Shown one piece after another: positions 11,840-25,391 of a DNA stretch of 64,000 nucleotides. The DNA is from Pteria penguin. Lineage: Eukaryota > Mollusca > Bivalvia > Pterioida > Pteriidae. Within the stretch, counting starts at the first letter, position 1. Each line of letters begins with the position of its first letter. Both the position numbers and the translations under genes were made by a program. The DNA is taken from contig CM068583.1 of the NCBI GenBank assembly GCA_035048485.1, forward strand, positions 66,153,306 through 66,217,305. The letters are read 5' to 3'. The notes below the pieces were generated by a model. The model worked only from the letters and a program-made list of their open reading frames with translations, was not told the DNA's origin and searched no databases.

Positions 11840-12490
11840 AAAAGATATTACAAAAATATTTAATTGTATTACATGGTACTGACATCTGACGGACAATTAA
11901 AATAAACATCGTCACTTAGTTGGTGTGGTTCAACGGTTTACGGTCCTGTATTTCAAAAATACTACTTGACATCAATATATGCCAACCGTACTCTGTCCGT
12001 CTTTAAGCGAGCTTAGGTCCCTGGTCTGTAAGAGTCTCGAGTAACAATCATAGACGACGAGGTACTCCTCGAAAAAAAAGTATACACAAAGCCCGTCAAG
12101 GAGACCCCATCGCCCTATAAGTAAGATTGAAACGCTCACGGTAGAATCTAAATAAAGCTGTAAGGGGATCCAATATAAAACTAACAGTTTTTATGACAAT
12201 TCATGCCACACTGTCGATGCCGAATGCCGTCAACTATTTTTAACCTGATTAGCTTTCATTACTGAAACCTTTGACCCACTCTAGTTTGAATATTATATCA
12301 TCGTAGAGATCCCGCAAGACACATGTTGCTGAGAAAAGTCCGAACTTAGTTGAATTTTTAATTTTCCAAAAAGTCTTACGAAAGAAATGGCATCTCTATC
12401 CCTGGGTCAACATTTCGAATGTAATTTGTAGATTTTTGTATGGAAATCCAAAACTTTCGTACAGACTATTTCCACGTAATGTGACTACGA
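11840..12490 (-). pseudogene. Diverged Penelope-like tail plus pol C-terminus
   Basis: Aligns by eye with 450-1,050 and then continues into the equivalent of 1,620-1,870 ('ggaaatccaaaacttt' at about 12,440 versus 'gaaagtccaaaacatc' at 1,840). It therefore carries the end of pol as well as the tail. It is much more diverged than the other copies, implying an older insertion. With the RT fragment at 9.98-10.30 kb and the tail at 10.75 kb it may be one shuffled second element. Confidence 0.55.
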
Positions 12491-13740
12491 GTTATACTAG
12501 CGCACATAATCGTATGTCATCACGGCGGGTGTGATCTGTCAGCAGAGGATGCTGACTCCGCTATGGCACCTATTACAGCTCGATGTTTTTAGAATTTTAC
12601 CTCGTCATTATTAATCCCATATCCTATATATCACAGCCTAATGTTACGTATCGCCACTTACGTATTGTTTATTCAATAACTAAAGGATTGGCATTAGGTG
12701 AAATATGCTCATTAGATGAATATCTTATTACTACTTTACAACAACCTGATTAAAACAAACAAGCTTTATTCAGATGACGCAAAGCTGATGTTGTGTGAAG
12801 TATTTATGAGGGACAAGAGTTAACAGTAAACTAATATTTATCAAGATAATGGACCCACATCATAATTGTAAGGAATCCTTGCACTGTTAGTACGAATAAA
12901 GTCGTTTGTTGAACGCTTTAACTCCGTATCGTCCTAAAATGAAACAAATTGAAAAGAACTTAAGTCTGGCATAAAATGAATAGGAATTATGGATGAGTAA
13001 TTTAACAAGGGCCCATTTCTTGTTTTCCTTTCTCATGCTATTAATCGTTTAATGGTTGATATCAAATTCGACAAACTACGTCAAAGATTGATTCTTTACA
13101 TGTCTTGTTACAACAGCTGTGAGATGAGTCCCTATTGGGAGCAACGAATGCATTATGGATTATACTCCAATGGCACCATATATAGAGTTATATTGACTTA
13201 TCACATAGTTTACCATTACTCTCTGTCTGAATGAGTGTAAGCAATCCCGACATTTCAAGAAAATGATGGATTTCAAACTTAATTTCTCTTACAGGAATGG
13301 TTCCTTGCTGTAAAACATACTGTTCAAATATACTTTCTTTATATATGATAAAATTATGTAATTTTGTTATGTAATCGCTGCATATTGATTTGTTGGCAAA
13401 ATAATGGGTGATGTACACTACTGTTCAGAAAACAACTCCGTCATTTTAGCTCAGTGAAAAAGGTAGCTAACATTGTAGTTGTTGTAGATAACTTTGATAA
13501 ATTTTTAATTATTCTGATGTATCCCGCCATGGCTTAACGTGCAACCAGAAATATGTATCCGTAATATAACTAGTAAAATGATCTTGATGCATTCTTCAGA
13601 AAGTGTCATCGGTGTAATCAGAAAAAGATAACATTGAAAGGTGACTCTGATGTAACTAGCTGGCGATAACATTGTTGTGTCCTATAACAGGTGATTTTCG
13701 TGTAACCTTCGATATGAGACCTTGATGTATCCTTCAATAA
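12491..13740. other. No recognisable feature
   Basis: AT-rich. The 60-76 codon frames at 13,052-13,418 lack motifs. A degenerate lead-in to the 50-bp array ('tatcctt/catcggtgta') begins near 13,600. Confidence 0.5.
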
Positions 13741-14360
13741 GTGATCTAGATATATCCATCGGAAAGGTGGCTGTAATGTAACTAGCAATAGTGATCTAGT
13801 TATATCCATCGGAAAGGTGGCTCTAATGTAACTAGTAATGGTGATCTAGTAATATCCATCGGAAAGGTGGCTCTAATGTAACTAGCAGTAGTGATCTTGA
13901 TATACCCATCGGAAAGGTGGCTCTAATGTAACTAGCAAAAGTGATCTAGTTATATCCATCGGAAAGGTGGCTCTAATGTAACCAGCAGTAGTGATCTTGA
14001 TATATCCATCGGAAAGGTGGCTCTAATGTAACTAGCAATAGTGATCTTGATATATCCATCGGAAAGGTGGCTCTAATGTAACTAGCAATAGTCATCTAGT
14101 TATATCCATCGGAAAGGTGGCTCTAATGTAACTAGCAATAGTGATCTAGATATATCTATCGGAAAGGTGGTTCTAATGTAACTAGCAGTAGTGATCTTGA
14201 TATATCCATAGGAAAGGTGGCTCTAATGTAACTAGCAATAATGATCTTGATATATCCATCGGAAAGGTGGCTCTAATGTAACTAGCAGTAGTGATCTTGA
14301 TATATCCATCGGAAAAGTGGCTCTAATTAATGTAGCTAGCAATAGTGATCTTGATATATT
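13741..14360. repeat. 50-bp minisatellite, 12 copies in exact register
   Basis: The marker 'ggaaaggtgg' occurs at 13,761, 13,811, 13,861 and so on every 50 bp to 14,311 (the last copy reads ggaaaagtgg and carries a small 'taat' insertion). The rest of the unit includes 'ctctaatgtaactagcaata' and 'gtgatct(a/t)g(a/t)tatatccatc'. The perfect register shows almost no indel history. Confidence 0.97.
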
Positions 14361-14436
14361 AAGCAATGGACAAGCCTAAAGTATCCAGCAATACGAAACA
14401 TTTGTGTTTCCTACTATAGATGAGCTTGGTGGTTTT

Positions 14437-14444
14437 GGGGGGGG

Positions 14445-14488
<44 letters not shown>

Positions 14489-14541
14489 TTTGGGTTTTTT
14501 TTTTCTGGGGTTTATTTGGGGGGGGGGGGGGGTGGGGGGGG
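14437..14541. repeat. Poly-T / poly-G low-complexity block
   Basis: A G run, then about 43 T, then G- and T-rich sequence ending in a run of 14-15 G, one T and 8 G. It follows directly on the 50-bp array. Confidence 0.9.
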
Positions 14542-15384
14542 TTCAATAGGTGACACTAATACCTCTTGTAATAAAAGACATTGATATATCACTTAATATA
14601 ACCGGCAATATCCAGTAAAGCTCGTGAAAATTCTCTGTGGAGTTTTTGGTTTAAGCGTTGTTATACAATCCTTCTGATTTTGTATTGTGACACATTCTTA
14701 CAGTGTTAATCCACATTGACTACCTGTACATGCGTCTACTGTCTACTGGCTGCCCAAACAGGAAAAGCTTCTTCCTCCCGAGCACATGCTTTCACTTCTG
14801 ATTTTCAATACGCCGTGAATGTATACAGTATACAGTATCATTGCCTCCAGTATAGGGACACAGTCTGGACATTTGACGAATTATATAGACTCAGTTTAAA
14901 CTTGTATTTTAGAAACACTGCATATTATAAGTATTGAAGGCGCTTTACACATTTGACCAAGATCGTGAGATCCTTTCTATCATTTGATTAATTTTGTAAG
15001 CTCATGGGGAGGAAATATATCATTTGTAGGAAAGTTGCATAATCCCTTGTGAATTCAGATTTGTTACTGAATGTCACCCACGATCTATTTGTCTAATGAA
15101 GGGAATGTGGTGTTTGGAAACAAATACATTAAGAAAACTTGAATATGATAAATAGATGAGGTAAAGATACAAACAGATATATAAAGAATATTAAAGCAGT
15201 GGTGATTGTCGATCTGTTATGTTTAAAAAAGGGGTGGTGCACAATTTATGGGTCACTTTTTGTTGATCTTCCAGTCTGCGAAGTTATCACCAGCCCACTT
15301 TCAGTGCTTTATGAATTGTAATGTTAAATATACGTTAAGTTTTTCTGTAATAAAAGTCAGTACATCATTTTGAAACGTAGGAGT
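14542..15384. other. No recognisable feature
   Basis: Unique-looking AT-rich sequence. The 73-codon plus frame at 14,716 has no recognisable motif. Confidence 0.5.
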
Positions 15385-17440
15385 AACTTCCTCATGTAAA
15401 GCTCTGTCCCTAGATGGGCACTGCCTCTTCCTCATGCACAGCTCTGTCCCTAGATGGGCATTGCGTCTTCCTCATGCATAGCTCTGTCCCTACATGGGCA
15501 CTGTCTTTTCCTTATGCATAGCTCTGTCCCTAGATGGGTAGTACTGTCTCTTCCTCATGCATAGCTCTGTCCATAGATGGGCACTGTCTCTTCCTCATGC
15601 ATAGATCTGTCCCTAGATGGGCACTGTCTCTTCCTCATGCATAGCTCTGTCCCTACATGGTTATTGTCTCTTCCCCATGCATAGATCTGTCCCTAGATGG
15701 GTAGTACTGTCTCTTCCTCATGCATAGCTCTGTCCATAGATGGGCACTGTCTCTTCCTCATGCATAGCTCTGTCCATAGATGGGTAGTACTGTCTCTTCC
15801 TTATGCATAGCTCTGTCCCTAGATGGGTAGTACTGTCTCTTCCTCATGCATAGATCTGTCCATAGATGGACCGTCTCTTCCTCATGCATAGTTCTGTCCC
15901 TAGATGGGTAGTATTGTCTGTTCCTCATGTATAGCTCTATCCCTAGATGGGCACTGCCTCTTCCTCATGCATAGCTCTGTCCATAGATAGGCACTGTCTC
16001 TTCCTCATGCATAGCTCTGTCCCTAGATGGGTAGTATTGTCTCTTCCTCATGCATAGCTCTGTCCATAGATGGACACTGTCTCTTTTTCATGCAAAGCTC
16101 TGTCCCTACATGGTTATTGTCTCTTCTTCAAGCATAGCTCTATCCCTAGATGGGCACTGCCTCTTCCTCATGTAAAGCTCTGTCCCTAGATGGGCACTGC
16201 CTCTTCCTCATGCACAGCTCTGTCCCTAGATGGGCATTGCGTCTTCCTCATGCATAGCTCTGTCCCTACATGGGCACTGTCTTTTCCTTATGCATAGCTC
16301 TGTCCCTAAATGGGTAGTACTGTCTCTTCCTCATGCATAGCTCTGTCCATAGATGGGCACTGTCTCTTCCTCATGCATAGATCTGTCCCTAGATGGGCAC
16401 TGTCTCTTCCTCATGCATAGCTCTGTCCCTACATGGTTATTGTCTCTTCCCCATGCATAGATCTGTCCCTAGATGGGTAGTACTGTCTCTTCCTCATGCA
16501 TAGCTCTGTCCATAGATGGGCACTGTCTCTTCCTCATGCATAGCTCTGTCCATAGATGGGTAGTACTGTCTCTTCCTTATGCATAGCTCTGTCCCTAGAT
16601 GGGTAGTACTGTCTCTTCCTCATGCATAGATCTGTCCATAGATGGACAGTCTCTTCCTCATGCATAGTTCTGTCCCTAGATGGGTAGTATTGTCTGTTCC
16701 TCATGTATAGCTCTATCCCTAGATGGGCACTGCCTCTTCCTCATGCATAGCTCTGTCCATAGATAGGCACTGTCTCTTCCTCATGCATAGCTCTGTCCCT
16801 AGATGGGTAGTATTGTCTCTTCCTCATGCATAGCTCTGTCCATAGATGGACACTGTCTCTTTTTCATGCAAAGCTCTGTCCCTACATGGTTATTGTCTCT
16901 TCTTCATGCATAGCTCTATCCATAGATGGGCACTGCCTCTTCCTCATGCATAGATCTGTCCATAGATGGGTACTGTCTCTTCGTCATGCATAGCTCTGTC
17001 CCTAGATGGGTAGTACTGTCTCTTCCTCATGCATAGCTCTGTCCATAGATGGGCACTGTCTCTTCCTCATGCATAGCTCTGTCCATAGATGGGCAATGTC
17101 TCTTCCTCATGCATAGCTCTGTCCATAGATGGGCACTGTCTCTTCCTCATACATAGCTCTGTCCCTAGATGGGTAGTACCGTCTCTTCCTCATGCATAGC
17201 TCTGTCCCTAGATGGGTAGTACTGTCTCTTCGTCATGCATAGCTCTGTCCCTAAATCGGTAGTACCGTCTCTTCCTCATGCATAGATCTGTTCATAGATG
17301 GGTAGTACTGTCTCTTCCTCATGCATAGCTCTGTCCCTAGATGGGTACTGTCTCTTCCTCATACATAGCTCTGTCCCTAGATGGGTACTCTCTCTTCCTC
17401 ATGCATAGATCTGTCCCTAAATGGGTACTTCCTCTTCCTA
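15385..17440. repeat. 40/43-bp minisatellite with 776-bp higher-order repeat
   Basis: About 50 units built on 'atagctctgtccctagatgg' plus 'gcactgtctcttcctcatgc' (40 bp), or the variant with 'gtagtactgtctc' (43 bp). The landmark 'ctcatgtaaagctctgtccc' occurs at 15,391 and again at 16,167. The units between them follow the same order of variants in the next 776 bp with few differences, for example tagatgggta at about 15,530 versus taaatgggta at about 16,306. The rest of the array (16,943-17,440) does not follow that order. Confidence 0.95.
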
Positions 17441-18257
17441 TCAGTTTATTTTAGATTATTACTTTGTTCTACAAATACCTATATGTCCACTGTTTTGGCC
17501 TTGAATATACATCACTGAAAAGTGATAATTTGTAGAAAAACGCTTATAGTCCGATACACCAAAAGTGACAAAAACAACCTAAATAACTGACATACAGAAT
17601 TGGGAAAAGAGACCTAAATAAAAAGAGGATATAATTACCTCGGATATCTACGTGTCTATGACACCTGTAGAGGATATTATTTGATTTTCTTTGGAGCACT
17701 GACAGATTTGATTTTTGGAGAATGAATCATAGTGCATATTGTAATCCAATGCACCATAGCTTCTCTGAATCTTTTACTTGATTGTAACCCTATCATCTAT
17801 AATTCTCGATTCTTTGCTTCTTATCTTTTCTGTACTATTCTGAGTAAGAGTCCCAGAATGTCTTCATTGTATGTATATAAATTACAGAAGCCAATTTTCC
17901 ATATCACAATGTCCAGCTTCAGTAATGTTTGTCATATACAAAACGAGCCCAAAACACAAAAACTGCAAAATTGATCAGTTATTTCTTACAAGCTATGACA
18001 ATGTCATTTCTCATCCTGGAGACATATTTTACAGTGTTTGTCCACATTAATGTTGTGTGTTTCTTGTTGATATATTTTCTATCTGCTGTATATTATGGCC
18101 GTCCGTGAAGGCAGGCACTGGTAGCTAATCGAGAGTCACACTGTCCAGGCAATGCGTCTCACCTCCGATTTTAAGGAGAATTTTGGTTTTGTAAAAGCAG
18201 GTAGTTTATCTAAACTGTTCCGCATAACACTATACGCGTTGTGTTTTTATGGGAAAG
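17441..18257. other. No recognisable feature
   Basis: No motif-bearing open frame. The 80-codon plus frame at 17,732-17,974 looks random. Confidence 0.5.
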
Positions 18258-18355
18258 TGTGTGTGTGTGTGGGGGGGGGGGGTAATTTTATTTTTATTTA
18301 TTTATTCATATATTTATTTTATTTTTTTTATTTATTTATTATTATTTTTTTCTTT
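18258..18355. repeat. GT/G/T low-complexity block
   Basis: (GT)6, a run of 10-11 G, then T-rich sequence with TTTA repeats. Confidence 0.9.
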
Positions 18356-19650
18356 TTGGTTATTGCCTTTTTATACTTATCCTACCATACGACGTGGGCA
18401 TCTGATATTGACAATATAATACACCCAATTCCGATTACACCACATAAGCTGATTTTGCTGACGTCAATAACAATCCACTCCCCTTATACTGCGCTAATTT
18501 CTAAAGGATTTTGATATGTTGAGTAATATAATATGAAAACATGAAAACATAAACTATACAAATATGGCGGATCGAAGGCTGTTTTAGAGGTATCTTCATA
18601 AAGCAAATAGTCATTTTCGTACTCGGATAATCTCTTTTATGTTTAAATCCAAAAGAGTGTTGTATTGACGTGATAGCTATGCCAAAGTGTATCAGACCTG
18701 GAATCTTTATTTATAGGTGTGATATTGATATATTATCTATCTTCAATATCTGAAATACCCATGTCAATAAACTTATACAACTTAACGTCAAACCAGAGTA
18801 ATGTGTTGAAACGCTGGGCAGATTAACTCCAATAGGAAAATAATAACGTTTCAAGTGCAGCTTAAGAAGATCTGTTGAACATATTCATAGTATGAGCGCA
18901 CCCGCCCTACACTTCTGGCATATTAAATCTTTTTCTTAAAAAATCATTTTTTTGCAATTCAATTCATTTTATTTCCATTCGTTTACTTTAAATGAAAAGA
19001 AAACAGTTTAAAATAGACGTCAAACATAACCGAAGACAACACTTCTTTACATATTCTAGAACACTGTGATAAAAGATGTTGAAGATAAGCTACTTAAAAA
19101 TGGCACTCTCCTGGATCTACCTGTCCCGTACAAAATGCAACGGTATGTCATCTTATCAAATGAAGGTGGGGGGGACATAATTTTGCCATATAATCCTGTA
19201 CCATAATGTTAATTTCCTTAAAACATATGAAATAAACCATATAATTGCATTTTATACAATCTACAATATGAAAATCAAAGAAATCGACTGAAATATGTAA
19301 TAAGATGTTTAAATCAGAAAAAAAATGACAAGAGGTGTAAACATTTTCTATTAGAATAGACCCAAACACAATACTTTTTAAGACTTCCTAGTAAATCGGT
19401 CTAATTTGATCTAAACACGTTTATCAAAGTTGGTAATCTTCTTATGAGTGTGTCGCCCCCGCTCTGGACTCATTCTTGGTGGATATGGCCGAAAACCAAC
19501 ACTAGTATAGAAATTGGCGTACTTTAATCTTACCAAGATTCATCAGAATCCAAAAGTAGTTCTGAAGTTTAAAATGTGAAAGTTCACGAAACAACGACGA
19601 AGGGACACTGGACACACAGAACAACAACGAACGGACAATGGATGATATGA
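18356..19650. other. No recognisable feature
   Basis: AT-rich unique-looking DNA without a supportable gene. Confidence 0.5.
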
Positions 19651-19812
19651 CTCCTTTCTGCTCGACTGACCCGGATCAGTACTCACATAAAACATAATGC
19701 TTGCTTTCTGCTCGACTGACCCGGATCAGTACTCACATAAAACATAAAGGTTGTTTTCTGTTCGACTGACCCGGATCAGTACTCACATTAAACATAATGG
19801 TTGCTTTCTATA
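19651..19812. repeat. About 50-bp tandem repeat, 3 copies
   Basis: 'ctcgactgacccggatcagt' followed by 'actcacataaaacataa' recurs at about 19,661, 19,711 and 19,761. Confidence 0.9.
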
Positions 19813-19828
19813 CAAAACCTGAGTGGTA

Positions 19829-21454
19829 TATTACTTCCTGTCTTATTGTGGATTGGAATACCACTTTCTGTCTTATTGTGGATTGATATACCATTTCCTC
19901 TCTTATTGTGAATTGGTAAACCAATATCCGTCTTATTAAGGATTGGTATACCACTTCCTGTCTTCATGTGGATTGGTATTACACTTCCTGTCTTATTGTA
20001 GATAAGTGTGCCACTTCCTGTAGTCTTGTAGATTGGTATACCACTTCCTGTCTTATTGTGGATTAATATATCACTTCCTGTCTTATTGCAGATTGGTATA
20101 TCACTTATTTGTCTTATTGTGGATTGCTATACTACTTCCTGTCTCATTGTGGATTAGTATACCACTTCCTGTCTTATTGTAGATTGGCGTACCACTTCCT
20201 GTCTTATTATAGATTGGTATACCACTTCCTGTCTTATTGTAAATTGATACACAACTCCCTGCCTTATTGTGGATTGGTATACCACTTCCTGTCGTATTGT
20301 GGTTTAGTTATACCACTTCGTGTCCTCTCAAAATTTCCTGTCTATTACCACTTTCTGTCTTATTGAGGATTTGTATACCACTTCCCGTGTTGTTGTAGAT
20401 TAATATACAAATTCCTGTCTGATTGGTATACCACTTACCGTCGTAATGAGGATTGGTATACCACTTCCTATTTTATTGTGGTTTGCTATATCACTTGTTT
20501 TCTCGATATCTACATTTCCTGTCTTATTCCACTTGTCGTCTTATTGTGGATTGATATGCCACTTCCCGTCTTATTTAAAATTAGTACGCCACTTACTATC
20601 TTTCTGTAGATTGGTATACCACATCCTGTCTTATTGTGGATAGGTATACCACTACCCGTCTTATTGTGGATTGGTATACCACTTCCCGTATTCTTGTGGA
20701 TTGGTATATCACTACCCGTCTCATTTTGGATTGGTTTACCACTTTCCGTCGTGTAGTGGTTTGGTATATCACTTCTTGTCCTCTCGATATCGACATTTCC
20801 TTTCTAATACAAATTCCCGTCTTATTGTCGATTGATATACCACTTTCCTTCTTATTTTGGATTGGTATACCACTCCCTGTCTTATTGTGGATTGGTATAC
20901 CACTCACCGTCTTATTTTGGATTGGTACACCACTTTCTGTATTATTGTAGATTGGTATACCACTTCCTGTCTTATTGTGATTTGGTATACTAGACCCATC
21001 TTATTGTGGATTGGTATACCACTTCCTGTCTTACTGTATACCATTTCCTGTTGTATACTACTTCCCGTCTAATTTTGGATTGAAATGCCACTTCCAGTCT
21101 TATTGTAGATTGGTATATCACTTTCCGTCTTATTGTGGGTTGGCATACCACTTCCTGTTTTATTGTGGATTGGTATACCACTTCCTGTCGTCTTGCAGAT
21201 TGGTATACCACTTCCCGTCTTATTGTAGATTAGTATACCTCTTCCTGTCTTATTGTGGATTGGTATACCACTTCCTGTCTTATTGTAGCTTCGTATACCA
21301 CTTCCCATCTTATTGTGGATTGGTATATCACTTATTTGCCTTACTGCAGATTGCAATATCACTTCCTGTCATGATGTGGATTGGTATACCACTTCCTGTC
21401 TTGTTGTGGATTGGTATACCACTTCCCGTCTTATTGTGGATAGGTCAACCTTTA
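19829..21454. repeat. 30-bp minisatellite, left half
   Basis: About 54 units of 30 bp built on 'attggtataccacttcctgt' plus 'cttattgtgg'. Spacer blocks near 20,320, 20,500 and 20,780 ('ctcgatatcgacatttcc') recur at the far end of the right half (about 28,265). The final block, 21,327-21,450, is repeated at 27,160-27,282 and 27,690-27,806. Ten-codon periodic frames on both strands are artefacts. Confidence 0.97.
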
Positions 21455-21617
21455 CTCTAACCATGTAACTGCTTTACTTAATCCTTGAAGTCGTTGATTT
21501 ATTACATGTATCTCGACTCTTTCATACTTCTTGCCTCACCTCTCCTCGTCATATCACTCTTATGTACTATAATTGTAGCCAGGTTGGCTATGTGGTATCT
21601 TGTTTTAAACAAGAAGT

Positions 21618-24600
21618 ATGGTGGACATAATATCTTTAAACTATCAGGGGTTTGGCTGTTATAAAAAAAAAGAAAAGATGTATTCTCATATCTGAGAAAT
21701 ATGAACGGTAATATATATTGCTTACAGGATACTCATTTTACTAAAGAGATGGAAAATCAGCTCAGAAATGAGTGGGAATATAAGTGCTTTTTTAACTCAT
21801 TTACTTCCAATTCAAGGGGAGTCTGTATTATGTTGAATAATAATTTTGAATTTGAAATCAAATCTATAACATCAGATGAAAGTGGAAACTTTCTAATTTT
21901 AGAAATTAAGATAGATGAGAATATATTAACTTTATGTAATATTTATGGACCAAATAAAGATAATCCTCAATTTTATACAAATGTTTTTGAAAAACTGGAA
22001 AATTTACAAAACAATAATATGGTTATATGTGGAGATTTTAACCTGGTTCAAGATGTTGATTTAGACTGTTGTAATTATTTACATGTAAATAACCCAAAAG
22101 CAAGAGAAAAGATTTTAAAATTAAAAGAAGAATTCGGACTGCTTGATCCATTCCGGGAATTTTATACCCACAAAAGGAGGTATACATGGCGGAAAAAATC
22201 TCCAATAAAACAAGCACGTTTAGATTTTTTCATTATAACTGAACAAGTATATACAAGTGTACAAAAATGTAACATTGGCACAAGTTATAGATCGGATCAT
22301 TCACCAATATATCTCAATTTAAAATTCAATAATTTCATGAAAGGAAAAGGTCTTTGGAAATTTAATAATTCACTATTGTATGACAAGGAATATGTTGAAA
22401 CTATTAATTCTGAAATAAGTAGGATAATTCAGCAATATGCTCTACCTGTATATAATTTTCAAAATATAATGAATATTCCCTATAATTAAATTGTATTTAC
22501 CATCAACGATCAGCTATTTTTAGAAACACTGATGATGGAGATTCGAGGTAAGACAATCTCTTTTGCTTGTTATAAGAAAAAAATAGAGATGAAAGAGAAA
22601 TAAATTTAAGAGCAGAAATAGAACAATTAGAAATGAATCTTAACAATAGAAAGGATATGAACAGTTATGAAGAAAAACAAAAAGCGGAACTGGAATCTAT
22701 TAGAAAAGAAAAATTAGAAGGTAGCATAATCCGATCTCGTAGTAAATGGATTGAAGAGGGAGAAAAACCGACAAAATATTTTTGTAATTTAGAGAAAAGA
22801 AACTTTGTAAATAAGATAATTCCAAAACTTGACAAAGGAAATGGGAACATTATAACAGATCAAAAAGCAATTCTTAAAGAGACAGAAAAATTCTACTCTA
22901 AACTATATTCTTAAAGAAATGATTTCGAAAAAGTAAATTTAGATTTAGATTTAGACTTAAACATTCAAAATTAAACAATGAAGAATCAAGAGAACTTGAA
23001 GGGCTAATAACATTAGAAGAGGCAACAACTGTTTTAAAATCAATGAAGCGAGACAAAAGTCCGGGTTCGGATGGCTTTTCTTCTGAGTTTTTCATCTTTT
23101 TTTGGAACAAGATAGGGAATTTTGTAGTGAGGTCTCTGAACTTTGATTATATGGCGGGGGAATTGTCATCTACACAAAAAGAAGGCATTATTACTTGTAT
23201 CCCAAAAGATAATAAACCTAAACAATTTTTAAAGAACTGGAGACCAATAACATTATTAAATACCATTTATAAGATAGGATCCGGTGTAATAACTAATAGA
23301 TTAAAGCCAAAGTTAAAAAAAATTGATAAGCAAGGAACAGACAGGGTTTGTTCCAGGTAGATATATCGGGGGAAATACGCGCTTGATATACGATATAATG
23401 CAGTATACTGAAGAAAAAGACATACCAGGACTGCTGCTACTCATCGACTTTGAGATGGCTTTTGATTCTGTTTTATGGGAATTTTTACATAATGTTTTAA
23501 ATTTCTTTAATTTTGGTACAAGTTTTAAGACGTGGATAACTGTCTTATACAAAAATATCAAATCAAGAATAAATCAAGGGGGTAATCTTTCAGATACATT
23601 TAGTCCAGTACGTGGCTGTAGACAGGGGGATCCCATTTCATCGTATTTATTTATCCTATGTGCCGAAATTTTGTCGATAAAAATTAGAAATGAGAAAGAT
23701 GTGTCAGGAATAAAAGTTGATAGATTTGAATTTAAAATATCTTAATATGCGGATGACACACCCTTCTTTTAGATGGAACAGAAAAATCTCTAAATAATAG
23801 CATTACATATAATAAAATGGTTTGAGATGAAGTCAGGATTAAAAGTAAACTTTGATAAAACTCAAGTAATATGGATTGGAAAACAGAAATTTAGTGATAA
23901 TAGATTATGTAACATATGGGATTTAAAATGGGGACAAACAAAATTTAAACTTTTTGGAATAAACTTTGATGTAAATATTGAAAATATTTTTGACTTAAAC
24001 TATGCTGAAAAAAATGTCAAAAGTTTCTCAAATCATTAAGAAGTGGAAGAATAGAAAGTTAACACCAATTGGAAAAATTGCAATTATTAAATCACTTTTA
24101 ATTTCACAATTTAATCACCTTTTTACCTCACTTCCAAATCCAAGTGAAAAAAATTCTTAATGAACTAAATGGAATGCTATTCAATTTCTTATGGGATTCT
24201 AAGACAGAAAAGATAAAAAGAGACACTATTATGAAAGATTACAAGGAAGGGGGAGGGGCGTTAAAGATGATAAATCTTAGAGCATCAATTGCTGCACTTA
24301 AAATTACTTGGATTAATAAAATGTTAAATGAAGAAGGAATTTGACAAAATTTACTGTTTGAAAATGTTAACAAATATTTCTTGTTAAATTGTGGCATTCA
24401 ATATATCGAAAATTGTATCCAAAAACTGAAAAATAATTTTTGGAAAGATACTTTTATGGCATGGAAAACATTGAGATTAAAAGAAAAAAAGGAGAGAATC
24501 TTAGCAGAAACACCATTATGGTATAATGCAGATATAGCAATACATAACAAGAGCATCTTCTATAAACATTGGTTTGAAAAAGGTATAATATATATAAATG

Positions 24601-25391
24601 ACCTATTAACAGATGACAATACTTTAATATCATTTGAGGATTTTGAAGACAGATTTAACATTAAAACGAATTTTTTAGAATTTAATTGTGTAAAAAATTC
24701 AATAAAAGAAAGTATAAGACTTTCAGACAAATATTTACAGAAAATACATAGGCCTTGGATACCATTGTCTATTAAAACAATACATAACTGTAAAAAAGGT
24801 ACAAAATTAATATACGATATCCTAAAAAATACACAAACTACAAACAGATCACAGCAAAAATGGTCAAATATTATTCAAGATATAGAAGAAGAATCATGGA
24901 CAAATATATATAAATCTATTATGTTTTTCCAAGACGTAAAATTACAGTGGTTTCAATATAGAATTAACCAGTACGCTTTAACTACAAATTCAACGGCTTA
25001 CAGAATGCATTTACATGATAGTCCACTCTGTACATTCTGTAAGAGAGAGGAGGAAACAACTATCCATTTATTCTGGGCATGTGAATGTGTTAAAAATCTA
25101 CTTGCTTCATTTAGAAATTATTTGGAAACATTTAATCTAGAAATAGAGTTTACAATTCAGAAAATGACAATTGGACCTTATCTCAACAGAAATTTGGCAG
25201 AAAATTTAATTATAGTATATATTAAATACTTTATATATAAAGCAAAAGTTGAGAAAAAGGTATTATCTCTTGATGCACTTCTACATTACCTGAAATATAT
25301 GTATAAAATTAAAAAATATCTTTCAAACAGAAAAAATGAAGCAGTAGCCTTTGATAAGAATTGGCAATACTTCCACGTAATTCTAGAATAA
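21618..25391 (+). pseudogene. LINE ORF2: endonuclease + reverse transcriptase (decayed)
   Basis: Starts near 21,618 with VDIISLNYQGFG, the typical APE-endonuclease opening. A frameshift in the A run near 21,665 moves into the frame of 21,701-22,489, which carries LQDTHF, NIYGPN, ICGDFNLVQD and SDHSPIYLNL. The RT follows in pieces: KSPGSDGFSSEFF (about 23,055), NWRPITLLNTIYKI (about 23,240), TGFVPGRYIGGNTRLIYDI (about 23,340), LLLIDFEMAFDSV (about 23,435), GCRQGDPISSYLFILCAEIL (about 23,610) and the catalytic YADDT (about 23,745), preceded by a stop (taa where caa is expected). The long last segment, 24,381-25,391, ends with a CTFCKREEETTIHLFWAC motif, a zinc-knuckle-like C-terminal domain. 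At least six frame breaks make it inactive. L1-Tx1 membership is inferred from motif style. Confidence 0.9.

Noticed and set aside
13741..17440. Regularly spaced repeats suggestive of a CRISPR array
   Set aside because: Units are contiguous with no unique spacers, and the genome is eukaryotic.
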